This document shows, piece after piece, positions 24,243 through 33,686 of a stretch of DNA of 64,000 nt (position 1 is its first letter; each line of letters begins with the position of its first letter). This stretch comes from Palsa-295 sp963781105 (GTDB lineage: Bacteria; Acidobacteriota; Terriglobia; Acidiferrales; UBA7541), in NCBI GenBank assembly GCA_963781105.1, contig CAWAED010000001.1, positions 62,001 to 126,000 on the forward strand, given 5' to 3'. The position numbers and the translations under genes were made by a program. The notes under the pieces were generated by a model. The model worked only from the letters and a program-made list of their open reading frames with translations, searched no databases and was not told the origin of the DNA.

Positions 24243-25760
24243 TTGAACTCGAAACTAACCGATCTCGAAGCCCCACCAAAAAACGTAGGCAAAGCTCGCG
24301 CCCACGTCAGCCAGAACGAAGGCCTAATCTTCGAACAATCCGCGCCCGGCAAACGCGGCATGGAACTCCCGCCGCTCGACGTTCCGGCGGTTGATCCCGC
24401 TGCCGCGCTAGGCAAAGCCTTCACCCGCGACTCCATCGAAGGCTTCCCGGAAGTCAGCGAAATCGAAGTCATCCGCCACTTCACGCGCCTCTCCACCTGG
24501 AATTACGCGATTGACCTCGGCATGTACCCGCTAGGCTCCTGCACCATGAAATACAATCCGCGCGTCAACGAATTCGTCGCCCGCCTCGAAGGCCTCGCCA
24601 CGGAACACCCCGAACAACCGGGCGAAGTCTCCCAAGGCTGCCTGCGCATCCTCCACGACCTGCAGAAATGTCTGCTTTCGATCACGGGAATGGACGCCGT
24701 CACGCTACAACCCGCAGCCGGCGCGCAAGGTGAACTCACCGGCCTGCTGATGATTCGCGCCTACCTAGAAAGCCAGGGAAACGCGCGCCACAAAGTTCTG
24801 ATCCCCGATTCCGCGCACGGCACCAATCCCGCTTCGGTAGTCATCGCCGGCTACGAAGTCCAAAACATCAAATCCAATAGCCGCGGCCAGCTCGATACCG
24901 ATCACCTCCGCGAATTCGTCACCGACGATGTCGCCGCGCTGATGATCACCAATCCCAGCACTCTCGGAGTCTTCGAAGAGCGCATCGCCGAAATCGCCGC
25001 GATCCTGCACGAGCGCGGCGCCCTCCTCTACATGGACGGCGCCAATATGAACGCGCTAGCTGGCGTCACGCGCCCCGGCGATTTTGGCGTAGACGTCATG
25101 CACCTGAATCTGCACAAGACTTTTTCCACTCCGCACGGCGGCGGCGGTCCCGGCGCCGGTCCGGTAATGGTCAAAAAAATCCTGGAACCGTTTCTCCCAG
25201 TTCCAGTGGTCGTCCAAAAGCAAGACGGCGCCTACGCCCTCGATCACAATCGCCCGAGGTCGGTCGGCCGCGTGCGCGCCTACGCCGGAAATTTTGGTGT
25301 GCTCCTCCGCGCCCTTGCCTACACGCTGGCCTACGGTCCCGGCATTCGCCAAGCCACCGAAGACGCGGTCGTCAATGCCAATTACATCCGCAAAAACCTC
25401 GAACCCTATTTCGATCTGCCCTACAATCTGCCGTCGATGCACGAAGTGGTTTTCAGCGACGCCCGCCAAAAGGCTCGCGGCGTCAACACCATGGACATCG
25501 CCAAGCGCCTGATTGACTACGGCTTTCATCCCTACACCACCGCCTTCCCGCTCATCGTTCCCGGCGCCATGATGATTGAACCCACGGAATCCGAATCCAA
25601 GCAGGAATGTGACCTGTTCATTGACGCGATGCGCTCGATCGCGGCGGAAGTAAAAACCAATCCCGAGCTGGTAAAAACCGCGCCGCACAGCACCCGCGTA
25701 GGCCGCCTAGACGAAACAGCCGCCGCGCGCAAACCGATCCTGCGCTGGAAGCCCGTGTAA
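24243..25760 (+). CDS. gcvPB: Glycine dehydrogenase (decarboxylating) subunit 2
   Basis: The PLP-bearing P subunit of 505 residues decarboxylates glycine onto lipoyl-GcvH. Visible are the N-terminal TRDSIEGFPEVSEIEVIRHFTRLSTWNYAID, LGSCTMKYNPRVNE, PDSAHGTNPASVVIAGYEV, and the PLP lysine context LNLHKTFSTPHGGGGPGAGP (about residue 291). The start is a TTG at 24243; AAGGAG lies upstream at about 11-nt spacing, and no ATG occurs before the conserved N-terminal region. A terminator-like hairpin follows the stop. Confidence 0.95.
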   Translation: MNSKLTDLEAPPKNVGKARAHVSQNEGLIFEQSAPGKRGMELPPLDVPAVDPAAALGKAFTRDSIEGFPEVSEIEVIRHFTRLSTWNYAIDLGMYPLGSCTMKYNPRVNEFVARLEGLATEHPEQPGEVSQGCLRILHDLQKCLLSITGMDAVTLQPAAGAQGELTGLLMIRAYLESQGNARHKVLIPDSAHGTNPASVVIAGYEVQNIKSNSRGQLDTDHLREFVTDDVAALMITNPSTLGVFEERIAEIAAILHERGALLYMDGANMNALAGVTRPGDFGVDVMHLNLHKTFSTPHGGGGPGAGPVMVKKILEPFLPVPVVVQKQDGAYALDHNRPRSVGRVRAYAGNFGVLLRALAYTLAYGPGIRQATEDAVVNANYIRKNLEPYFDLPYNLPSMHEVVFSDARQKARGVNTMDIAKRLIDYGFHPYTTAFPLIVPGAMMIEPTESESKQECDLFIDAMRSIAAEVKTNPELVKTAPHSTRVGRLDETAAARKPILRWKPV

Positions 25761-25774
25761 GCCTTGGCGCAGTG

Positions 25775-25797
25775 AAAGAGTCCCGCTGGCTCTTTTT
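25775..25797 (+). terminator. Intrinsic terminator after gcvPB
   Basis: AAAGAG and CTCTTT pair around a 9-nt loop whose CC and GG can extend the stem. The stem merges into a T5 tract and lies 14 nt after the gcvPB stop. It would end the gcv operon. Confidence 0.65.
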
Positions 25798-26081
25798 AGT
25801 ACATGCTCTGAGGCGGGGTGAAGGTAGTCAGGCTAAGCGCAGCCCGCGAGGCCTTTGTAGCGGCCGCCTTTAGGCGGGCGGCGATTGCAGACTCAGTTCC
25901 AGCGTAAGGTTTGGCCAAAGCATTTATTTGCAGGATTGCGACGGCTTGAGCCGCTGAAGACCGATTTCGAAGTTTAACGAAGGTTCCTGAGCCGTGCCGT
26001 GAGCATCTTATAAAGATGTGGCTTTAGTTTCTCCCGACAATGTAGTTTCGATCTCCTGGGTTCCGCGAAGGAAGGTTCACT
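25798..26081. other. Intergenic region with repeats
   Basis: No gene is supported here. It holds an R1 palindrome (25856-25883) and a GGCTTGAGCCGCTGAAG segment near 25943 that resembles GGCTTTAGCCGCTGAAG near 32830. The short CATCTT-ATA-AAGATG hairpin near 26007 is weak. The DinB promoter must lie in the last part. Confidence 0.5.
25856..25883. repeat. R1 palindrome
   Basis: TGTAGCGGCCGCC-TTTA-GGCGGGCGGC; stem around a TTTA centre, same family as at 10188 and 24180. Confidence 0.75.
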
Positions 26082-26597
26082 ATGACGCCCGAGCAAGCAA
26101 AATTTCTCGCCGACATCTTTCTGCCGATGCTGCGTAAAGAATACGGCACTACCCGCCGCGTGCTGAAAGCCGTGCCCGTCGGCAAAGACGGCTACCGCCC
26201 TCACCCCGATTCTCGCAGCGCCCTCGAACTCGCCTGGCACATCGCGTCCTCGGAAGTCTGGTTCCTCGACGGCTTCCTCACCGGCCAATTCGAAATGGAA
26301 GACGACTCCATGCCCGGCGATATCGGCAATACCGACGACATCGTCCTGCTCTACGAAGACGGCTTCGAATCCAAGTTCCCGAAATTAGCCACAATTTCCT
26401 CCGAATGCTGGGCCACGCCCGTACCGTTCTTCGGTATCTACAACAACCCAATGGTGCTGTATCTCCAGTTCATGCTCCACCACACGATCCACCATCGCGG
26501 CCAGTTGTGCGCCTACCTCCGCCAAATGGGCGGCAAAGTCCCCAACATCTACGGTGGCAGCTTCGACGAACCCATGACCGTGCCCTCCGAGGAATAA
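26082..26597 (+). CDS. DinB-superfamily protein
   Basis: The 171-residue four-helix-bundle protein of the DinB/YfiT metal-binding superfamily. The three metal-ligand histidines are in recognisable contexts: ALELAWHIASSEVWF (helix 2) and FMLHHTIHHRGQLCAYLRQMGGKVP (helix 4). Members include thiol-transfer and detoxification enzymes as well as proteins of unknown role; nothing here fixes the substrate. AAGGAAGG precedes the ATG. A secreted relative of the same superfamily is encoded at 40957-41616. Confidence 0.88.
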   Translation: MTPEQAKFLADIFLPMLRKEYGTTRRVLKAVPVGKDGYRPHPDSRSALELAWHIASSEVWFLDGFLTGQFEMEDDSMPGDIGNTDDIVLLYEDGFESKFPKLATISSECWATPVPFFGIYNNPMVLYLQFMLHHTIHHRGQLCAYLRQMGGKVPNIYGGSFDEPMTVPSEE

Positions 26598-26622
26598 CCT
26601 CCGCCCGCCAATCCAAGCGAGC

Positions 26623-26660
26623 TGTCGTCCCGAGCGCTGCGAGGGATCTGCTTTTTCTTC
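26623..26660. repeat. R2 repeat copy
   Basis: TGTCGTCCCGAGCGCTGCG followed by AGGGATCTGCTTTTTCTTC. It matches the left half of the long inverted copy at 10268-10355. Confidence 0.75.
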
Positions 26661-26688
26661 TGATCGTAGAGCAAGAGGAAGAGCAAGA

Positions 26689-26711
26689 GCGCCGGGAAAA
26701 ACTCCCGGCGC
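26689..26711 (-). terminator. Strong hairpin downstream of the AAA+ ATPase gene
   Basis: GCGCCGGGA and TCCCGGCGC pair perfectly over 9 bp around a 5-nt loop, 35 nt past the ATPase stop on the minus strand. The following minus-strand sequence is pyrimidine-rich (TCTTGCTCTTCC) but lacks a pure T run, so termination strength is uncertain. Confidence 0.5.
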
Positions 26712-26746
26712 CCGCCGCAAAAGGAAGGAACCTGCTTTCGAAACCG

Positions 26747-27976
26747 CTACTTCTTATCGTTCTTGGCCTTTTCCACCGGCAAACCACGCGCAGCCGTCGG
26801 CGGCGCCACGACTTTCGCCGAAGTAAGGTCCGCCGCAGCCGTCGCAGCCGGGAACAAAGCCGTCCGGCCATCCGAATTTGCCGCAGCCGCATCCGCCAAC
26901 CGCTCGGTTGCAGGCGAAGCCATCGGCACCAAGGCGCCTTCAGCTTCTTTCAAGAACGTCAGCCCGAGCTCGCCGCTGTGCCAGTCAATCGAGATCACAT
27001 CGCCGAGCGACACCTGTTCGGTTGCCAGCAAACTTGCCAGCGGATACACCACGTGCCGTTCGATCGCGCGCTTCAAATGACGCGCTCCGTATTTCATGTC
27101 CGTCCCTTCGCGCAGCAGAAAATCCCGCGCCGGCTGCGTCACACGAAATAGGAACCGTCCCTTCGCCGTTTCCAACACGCGCTGCTGCACCATGCCCAGT
27201 TCGATTTCCAGAATTTGTTCCAGTTGTTCGCTCCGCAACGGGTGAAACACCACCGTCTTGTCGATCCGGTTCATGAATTCCGGCGCGAACTTCCTCTTCG
27301 CTGCTTCCGCCGCTGTCTTCTCCACCTTCTCGTCCAACCGCACCACCGTGTCCGCCCGCTGCACCGGAGCAAAACCCATCCCGCCTGTCATCAATTCCGT
27401 GATCTCCACGCCGCCCAGATTCGACGTCATGAAAATCATCGTCTGCGACAAATCCACGCGCCGGTTGTCGCCCAGCGTGAGCGTCGCCTTATCCAAAATC
27501 CCCAACAGCAATTGCCACAACGCATCGCTGGCCTTCTCGATTTCGTCGAAAAGCAAAAAGCTGATCTTCAGCTTCTCGGTGTGATACTGCGCCAGCGCTT
27601 CCTGCGTGATCAGAGGATGCGTCTCGCGGTGTCCCAAATATCCCGGAGGCGAACCAATCAATTTCGCAATCTCGTGCGAGTGCTGAAATTCCGCGCAATC
27701 CACTTTGATCACCGCGCGCGGATCGCCAAACAGCACTTCCGCCGTCGCCTCCACCACCCGCGTCTTCCCCGCTCCGGTCGGCCCGAGGAATAGCAAATTC
27801 CCCACCGGCCGTCCCGGCGAATTCAAGCCGGCTCGAAACACCTGGTATAGATCCACCACCGCCTGCACCGCTTCGTCCTGCCCCACAATCTTCCGCCGCA
27901 GCCCCGCCTCAAAATCGCGTGATTCCACGCTGCGCTGGGTTGGATCGAGTTGTAGTCCTTGCGCGCCCACGGTCAT
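26747..27976 (-). CDS. D2-only Clp/ClpB-like AAA+ ATPase
   Basis: The 409-residue protein consists of one AAA+ module of the ClpA/ClpB D2 (AAA_2) type plus the C-terminal small domain. It lacks the N-terminal Clp domain and D1. Visible are FEAGLRRKIVGQDEAVQAVVDLYQVF (about 20-45), Walker A GPTGAGKT (about 64-71), FQHSHEIAKLIGSPPGYLGHRE (pore and sensor region), Walker B ISFLLFDEIEKA (about 135-146), FMTSNLGG (sensor 1) and FAPEFMNRIDKTVVFHPL, then RHLKRAIERHVVYPLASLL (small domain). The C-terminal 60 residues are Ala-rich and probably disordered. No IGF/LGF ClpP-binding loop is obvious. The start at 27976 follows the upstream gene's stop by 5 nt with GGGAG between. Confidence 0.88.
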   Translation of the reverse strand: MTVGAQGLQLDPTQRSVESRDFEAGLRRKIVGQDEAVQAVVDLYQVFRAGLNSPGRPVGNLLFLGPTGAGKTRVVEATAEVLFGDPRAVIKVDCAEFQHSHEIAKLIGSPPGYLGHRETHPLITQEALAQYHTEKLKISFLLFDEIEKASDALWQLLLGILDKATLTLGDNRRVDLSQTMIFMTSNLGGVEITELMTGGMGFAPVQRADTVVRLDEKVEKTAAEAAKRKFAPEFMNRIDKTVVFHPLRSEQLEQILEIELGMVQQRVLETAKGRFLFRVTQPARDFLLREGTDMKYGARHLKRAIERHVVYPLASLLATEQVSLGDVISIDWHSGELGLTFLKEAEGALVPMASPATERLADAAAANSDGRTALFPAATAAADLTSAKVVAPPTAARGLPVEKAKNDKK

Positions 27977-27981
27977 GCTCC

Positions 27982-28416
27982 CTACCGGAACTTTCTGCCG
28001 CTTTCCGCGTTGCTCGGCCCTGTTCGCTCGAATTGGTCCAACTTTACATCGAGCGTTGACCGCAGCAATCGTAATTGCGTGACCAGTTCCCGGCTTGAAT
28101 TGGCTCGATCTGCCAAAAGCAAAAGCGGTGGCGAAAGATCGGCCAGGTCCAGGTTGAGGTTGCGTAACGAATGCATCAGGTTCTGCACGTACGGCGAGCG
28201 GATATCGAAAAGCTCCACTCGCCCGTTTACGTGTTCCCGCAGCTGCGACCAGTCCAGATCCAGGAACGGGTGGTTGCGCGATACCCTGCGCACCACATCG
28301 TCCGTGATCCTTGGCCGTTCCCCCAGCCGCGCCAAATGCAACTGCTGCACTTTCCCTTGCCGGCGCACATTGTGCACCAGAAAGTAGGTGTTGCCTTTGC
28401 GCCGAACGAAAGCCAC
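27982..28416 (-). CDS. Small hypothetical protein coupled to the AAA+ ATPase
   Basis: The 144-residue product begins with a beta-rich segment (MAFVRRKGNTYFLVHNVRRQGKVQQLHLARLG) resembling the N-terminal strand-hairpin of IS1634-type transposases, but the catalytic domain is absent. The rest is helical and Leu-rich, with LMHSLRNLNLDLADLSPPLLLLADRA and a final ELVTQLRLLRSTLDVKLDQF. A GTG start at 28416 with AAGGAG 6 nt upstream is well supported. Its stop is 5 nt from the ATPase start, so translation is likely coupled. I infer an adaptor or substrate role; no known family is recognised. Confidence 0.75.
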   Translation of the reverse strand: MAFVRRKGNTYFLVHNVRRQGKVQQLHLARLGERPRITDDVVRRVSRNHPFLDLDWSQLREHVNGRVELFDIRSPYVQNLMHSLRNLNLDLADLSPPLLLLADRANSSRELVTQLRLLRSTLDVKLDQFERTGPSNAESGRKFR

Positions 28417-28456
28417 AACAGCTCCTTTTCGGACGGGAACCTGTAACTTGCCGCGT

Positions 28457-28485
28457 AGTGTATTGATGCTCCACTACACCGTCAA
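28457..28485 (-). promoter_or_regulatory. Promoter of the small-protein/AAA+ operon
   Basis: On the minus strand TTGACG (28480-28485) and TACACT (28457-28462) are separated by exactly 17 bp: 5/6 and 4/6 matches to the sigma-70 boxes. Transcription would start near 28450, about 35 nt before the GTG start. A second TTGACG lies a little further upstream. The surrounding 28417-28650 region is AT-rich. Confidence 0.6.
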
Positions 28486-28652
28486 TGGTACGATGCGTCA
28501 AATTAGCGAAAGTTTGTATCGTATCGGTCATTACTTCGTTAGATTTTGTGCTGCCGCTGTACACCCCGTGTTTACACGCATTCTTGAGCCATTCTGCTGC
28601 ATGCTCGCATCAAGTGTCATTCAAAAAACGAATATGTAAAATCAGGTAAGAT

Positions 28653-29018
28653 GTGGACATGTCCTGGGACTCGGTTTATCGCCTCACGAAACGAATTCCT
28701 CGCGGCCGTGTTACTACCTATGGGGCGCTTGCGAAAGCTCTGCGCCTGCCCGGTGGAGCGCGCGCCGTCGGCTACGCGATGGCGGCTTGTCCCAGCGGAC
28801 GCGGCATCCCCTGGCATCGCGTCATCGGCGCCGGCGGCCGTACGCCCATGCCGGAACCTCACGCCAGCCTGCAGCGCAAGCTTCTAGCGTCGGAAGGCGT
28901 GGCGCTCGACGGCGCCAAAATAAACATGAAGCTCTACGGCTGGGCGCCAAAAAAGCAGCGCCGCGTTTCGCGCACATCGAAGCGCAAGCCGAAACGCAAA
29001 GCCTCCCGCCGTTCCTAG
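28653..29018 (+). CDS. Alkyltransferase-like protein (ATL, MGMT family)
   Basis: The 121-residue DNA-binding domain belongs to the O6-alkylguanine-DNA alkyltransferase family. The Cys acceptor of PCHRV is replaced by Trp: the sequence reads IPWHRVIGAGG. This is the hallmark of ATL proteins, which bind O6-alkylguanine without repairing it and hand the lesion to nucleotide excision repair. The helix-turn-helix region RIPRGRVTTYGALAKAL and the arginine-finger segment ARAVGYAMAACPSG are intact. The C-terminus is a Lys/Arg-rich tail (about 99-121). GTG at 28653 has AGG 6 nt upstream; an ATG at 28659 is an alternative. Confidence 0.93.
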   Translation: MDMSWDSVYRLTKRIPRGRVTTYGALAKALRLPGGARAVGYAMAACPSGRGIPWHRVIGAGGRTPMPEPHASLQRKLLASEGVALDGAKINMKLYGWAPKKQRRVSRTSKRKPKRKASRRS

Positions 29019-29086
29019 CCGAAATTACGCACCCGCCATCTGAATGTGATACAAAAGATAGCTCCGCATTTCATAGGGAACATCTC

Positions 29087-30007
<921 letters not shown>

Positions 30008-30029
30008 GATTTGTTTGTGCTTCTGATTT

Positions 30030-30056
30030 TGTAGCGGCGGCGTTCAGGCCGGCGCC
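30030..30056. repeat. R1 palindrome
   Basis: TGTAGCGGCGGCGTTCAGGC followed by CGGCGCC, between the ABC ATPase and permease genes of one operon. Confidence 0.65.
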
Positions 30057-30096
30057 TTTGACTTTGCCGTTTTCATATAGGAATCAAAGGACCCAA

Positions 30097-31011
30097 ATGT
30101 CATCGAACCCGATCAGCAACACCTGGACGCTCACCAAAATCCGCGTGCGCCTGGCCATGCGCAATCGCACGTTCCTCTTCTTTAGCCTATTGATGCCCCT
30201 GGGCTTCCTCTTCTTCTTCGTAATGATTTTCGCCAAACACGAATCGCAATGGATTTCCTACATCCTCGGCGCCATCCTCACCATGACGGTCATGGGCAGC
30301 TTCTGGGGCCTCAGCGTCCAACTCGTCATGTTCCGCGAAGCCGGCATCCTGCGCCGTTTCCGCCTCGCGCCCGTCGGCGCCGGTCCCATGCTCGCCTCCA
30401 GCATCCTCGCCAACTACCTGCTCGTCGTTCCCTCCGTAGCCATCGAAATTCTCGTCACCAAATGGTTCCTGCACATGCAGTCGTGGGGCAATCTGTGGGC
30501 GATCTTTCTGCTTGTCACGTTCGGCTCAGCCACGTTCTCCGCCTTCGGCCTGATCGTCGCCAGCGTCACCAACACCATGCAGGAAACTCAAGTCATCAAC
30601 CAGATCATCTGGACCGCTTTCCTATTCCTTTCCGGCGCCACGGTTCCGCTCGCAAAATTTCCCCACTGGATTCAAGGCGCTTCGCTCTTCATGCCGGCCA
30701 CCTACCTCGCCACCGGCCTGGAATTCGCGGCCACAAATCTCGCCACTCACACCGAAATTCTCACAGACGTTATCGCGCTCGCCGTGGGCTTGATCGTAGC
30801 CTTTGAAATCTCGCGCCAATTGTTTCGCTGGGAACCAGAAGCCAAAGTCGCCGGCCGCGCCAAACTATGGGTTCTCGCCGCGATGATCCCCTTCATCGCT
30901 TTCGGCGTGTACGAAAACATCCACGGCGACCGCCTCAACCGCGTCAACGCTAATTTCCAAATGCTCTCGACAGGCGAGCGCCCGCCAGCCAGCGCTCCAG
31001 ACAACCACTAG
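30097..31011 (+). CDS. ABC-2-type transporter permease
   Basis: The 304-residue partner of the upstream ATPase has six predicted membrane segments. The first is FLFFSLLMPLGFLFFFVMIF; later ones include YILGAILTMTVMGSFWGLSVQLVMF and IIWTAFLFLSGATVPLAKFPHWIQGASLFMPATYL, which is typical of ABC-2 permeases, and a final TM near 265-280. A cytoplasmic REAGILRRFRLAPV coupling motif is visible. The ATG at 30097 follows AAAGGA; the frame extends 13 codons further upstream without support. Confidence 0.9.
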   Translation: MSSNPISNTWTLTKIRVRLAMRNRTFLFFSLLMPLGFLFFFVMIFAKHESQWISYILGAILTMTVMGSFWGLSVQLVMFREAGILRRFRLAPVGAGPMLASSILANYLLVVPSVAIEILVTKWFLHMQSWGNLWAIFLLVTFGSATFSAFGLIVASVTNTMQETQVINQIIWTAFLFLSGATVPLAKFPHWIQGASLFMPATYLATGLEFAATNLATHTEILTDVIALAVGLIVAFEISRQLFRWEPEAKVAGRAKLWVLAAMIPFIAFGVYENIHGDRLNRVNANFQMLSTGERPPASAPDNH

Positions 31012-31196
31012 CGACCGGCGCCTCCCGAGCCGTGTCAGCATTCCGAATCCGCGCCCTCTTCCTTTACATCCAATCGAATCCGCGGCCGAATCAGCAAGCT
31101 CGGCGCGCCCGAAAGGTTTCTATTTTTCGCCTGAACGCAATATGATACGGCGTCGTTTTCCAAGCCTCACATTCTGACGACCTAAAGGAGATCATC

Positions 31197-31628
31197 ATGC
31201 AGCGCAGTGCTTCCGCAGTCTGGACCGGCAGCCTGAAAGAAGGTTCCGGAAAAATTTCCACGCCCAGCGGCGTCCTCAACGATGCGCCTTATAGCTTTCT
31301 CACTCGCTTTGAAAACGCCAAAGGCACCAATCCCGAAGAATTGATCGGCGCGGCCCACGCCGGCTGCTTTGCCATGGCGCTTTCCGCGCAGCTCAGCACC
31401 ATGAATTTCACGCCGCAAAGCATTCGCGCCACCGCCAACGTGACGCTGGAAAAACTCGACGCCGGCTGGACCATCTCCAAAATCCATCTCGACGTCGCCG
31501 CCCGCGTCCCCGGCATTTCCCCTGAAGCTTTTGAATCCGCCGCGGCCAGCGCCAAAGCGAATTGCCCGGTTTCGCGCCTCTTCAAAGCCGAAATCACGCT
31601 CGCCACTCAATTGGAGCAGGCTGCATGA
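31197..31628 (+). CDS. OsmC-family peroxidase/peroxiredoxin
   Basis: The 143-residue OsmC/Ohr-superfamily thiol peroxidase reduces organic hydroperoxides. Both catalytic cysteines are in context: AAHAGCFAMALSAQL (about residues 53-67) and KANCPVSRLFKAEITL (about 120-135). The N-terminal region ASAVWTGSLKEGSGKISTPSG fits the OsmC rather than Ohr subgroup. AAAGGAG lies 7 nt before the ATG; a TATGAT near 31141 could be a -10 box. Its stop overlaps the start of the channel gene by ATGA. Confidence 0.94.
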   Translation: MQRSASAVWTGSLKEGSGKISTPSGVLNDAPYSFLTRFENAKGTNPEELIGAAHAGCFAMALSAQLSTMNFTPQSIRATANVTLEKLDAGWTISKIHLDVAARVPGISPEAFESAAASAKANCPVSRLFKAEITLATQLEQAA

Positions 31629-32755
31629 TTCTTCCGGCCGTCGTCGGCCTGCTCATCATCGGAATTATTCTTCTCGAGGCCTTTGAAACCATCATTCTGC
31701 CGCGTCGCGTGGCGCGCTGGTTTCGCCTCACTCGTGCGTTCTATATCTCCATGTGGGTTCCCACGCGAGCTTTCGCTCACCTGATCCGTTCCACAAAAAA
31801 ACGCGAAACGTTTCTCAGTTTCTTCGGACCTCTTTCGCTCCTCATTCTGTTCGCGCTGTGGGCCGCGCTGTTGATCATTGGATTCGGCTTTCTGTATTAC
31901 GGAAATACTCCCCACGATCCCACGCGCCCGTCGCTCGAAACCTGCTTCTATCTCAGCGGCACCACATTCTTTACGCTGGGCCTTGGCGACGTCACTCCGC
32001 ACACTTCCGCTGAGCGCATTCTCGCCATCTTTGAGAGTGGCCTCGGTTTCGGTTTCCTCGCGCTCATCATCAGCTACCTGCCGGTCATTTATCAGGCGTT
32101 CTCGAAACGCGAAGTCAGCATCGTCCTGCTCGACGCTCGTGCTGGTTCACCGCCAACTGCGGCGGAGCTATTGCGTCGCCACAGTGGCCCGCACGGCAGC
32201 GAAGCCCTCCAAAGACTTTTCCGTGACTGGGAACGCTGGTCCGCCGAATTGCTCGAAAGCCATATTTCCTATCCCGTGGTCAGCTACTTCCGTTCGCAGC
32301 ACAGCAACGAGTCATGGCTCGCGGCGCTCACCGCAATTCTCGACTCGACAGCCTTGCTGATATCGACTTCCGATAATCCCTGCGCGCGCCAGGCTCGCCT
32401 CACTTTCGCGATGTGCCGCCACACGATCGTGGACTTGTCCCAGGTCTTCTTCGCGCAGCCACGCCGCTCGGTGGTTGACCGCTTGTCTCCATCCGAGCTC
32501 GCCAGACTTCGCGAAGCGCTCGACGAATCCGGCTTTCAACTGCGCGTTGACGACGCGTCCACCAAGAAGCTCAACGATCTGCGCGAACTGTACGAGCCCT
32601 ATCTCAATGCGCTGTCGCACTATCTCTACGTTGACCTGCCGCCGTGGGTCCTGGCCAAAGCCATTCGCGACAATTGGAAGACCAGCGCGTGGGGTCGCAT
32701 CTCCGGAATCGCAGTCCAAGGAAAGGAAGAAAGCTACGTAGATGACCACTCGTAG
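31625..32755 (+). CDS. Two-TM potassium-channel-like protein with long cytoplasmic domain
   Basis: The 376-residue protein starts with a hydrophobic helix (VVGLLIIGIILLEAFETIIL), then a second TM (about 63-88), a pore helix and filter FYLSGTTFFTLGLGDVTPH, and a third hydrophobic stretch (FGFLALIISYLPVIYQAF). TLGLGD matches the TxGxGD potassium filter with Leu at the variable positions. The remaining 220 residues are cytoplasmic and have no RCK/TrkA nucleotide motif, so gating is unclear. It is translationally coupled to the OsmC gene. Confidence 0.83.
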   Translation: MILPAVVGLLIIGIILLEAFETIILPRRVARWFRLTRAFYISMWVPTRAFAHLIRSTKKRETFLSFFGPLSLLILFALWAALLIIGFGFLYYGNTPHDPTRPSLETCFYLSGTTFFTLGLGDVTPHTSAERILAIFESGLGFGFLALIISYLPVIYQAFSKREVSIVLLDARAGSPPTAAELLRRHSGPHGSEALQRLFRDWERWSAELLESHISYPVVSYFRSQHSNESWLAALTAILDSTALLISTSDNPCARQARLTFAMCRHTIVDLSQVFFAQPRRSVVDRLSPSELARLREALDESGFQLRVDDASTKKLNDLRELYEPYLNALSHYLYVDLPPWVLAKAIRDNWKTSAWGRISGIAVQGKEESYVDDHS

Positions 32756-32929
32756 CGCCCATGTGCCAGCTCAAGAATCTTTGTGGGTCCCGGCTTTAGC
32801 CACGACATCAGCGCTGCAGATTCTGGGGCGGCTTTAGCCGCTGAAGTTCCGATTTGAAAGTTGTGACGCTGATCTCGTGCATCCCTTTATCAATCGCGCG
32901 GGATTCTTTGATCTCCGGAGGCCAATCCT

Positions 32930-33367
32930 ATGACCATGCATCTCGAAAGACTCGAAAAGGTCATTCGTGGCGAAATCCCTCCGCCTCCAATCGCTCAACT
33001 AATCGGCTTCCGGCTCACGCAAATCCAGAAAGGCGAAGCCGTAGTCGAATTCGAGGCCAACAACAAGCACGCGAACCCCATGGGCACTCTTCACGGCGGC
33101 GTTCTCTGCGATGTAGCCGACGCCGCCATGGGCATCGCTTTCGCCTCCACTCTTGACGACGGCGAGTCCTTCACCACCCTCGAACTTAAAATTAATTTCC
33201 TCCGCCCCGTCTGGAACGAAAAACTGCGCGCCGTAGGAAAAGTAGTCAGCCGCGGCAAAACCGTCGGCATGACCGAGTGTGAAATCACCAACTCCGCCGG
33301 CGCCATAGTAGCCCGTTCCAGCTCCACTTGCATGGTCCTAAGAGGCGAAAAAGCCGCCGGCCGCTAA
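32930..33367 (+). CDS. PaaI-type hotdog-fold thioesterase
   Basis: The 145-residue hotdog protein of the PaaI/YdiI group hydrolyses acyl- or aryl-CoA thioesters. The active-site turn NKHANPMGTLHGGVLCDVADAAMGIAFAS (about 43-71) carries the conserved HGG and the Asp region. The second half, FTTLELKINFLRPVW and GMTECEITNSAGAIVARSSSTCMVL, is standard for the family. GGAGG lies 10 nt before the ATG at 32930. The physiological acyl-CoA is unknown. Confidence 0.92.
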   Translation: MTMHLERLEKVIRGEIPPPPIAQLIGFRLTQIQKGEAVVEFEANNKHANPMGTLHGGVLCDVADAAMGIAFASTLDDGESFTTLELKINFLRPVWNEKLRAVGKVVSRGKTVGMTECEITNSAGAIVARSSSTCMVLRGEKAAGR

Positions 33368-33686
33368 CCCCTGCCGCATTCGCGCGGAGTCTCCGTGTCC
33401 TCAAAGCCTTTCTCGAATCGTCCCCCGGGACGATTCACCCTGAGAACCGGCAGTGCCGGTTCGAAGGGCCACTATGTATTAAATCTTCAGAGTAGGTTTT
33501 CTTTCTGAACTCTGTGCTCTCAGCGTCTCTGCAACGAATTCCGCTTTTTCCAAAGTCCAATTTGGCAGCCTCAATTCCGCACACCCATCCCACAAACGAA
33601 CGCCCCTTTATTTCACGCACGCTGCTAACTGTCTCTTGTACCATCTCGTCTCTATCATCAGTAAATGCCCTGCGCAGGAGGGCCGC
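33368..33686. other. Intergenic region with R4 repeat words
   Basis: The region contains GAGTCTCCGTGTCCTCAAAG near 33387 and CTCTGTGCTCTCAGCGTCTC near 33510, both R4-type. A GAATCGTCCCCCGGGACGATTC palindrome-like stretch lies at 33414-33435. The upstream in-frame part of the following gene (from 33636) lacks homology. No gene is supported. Confidence 0.55.
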
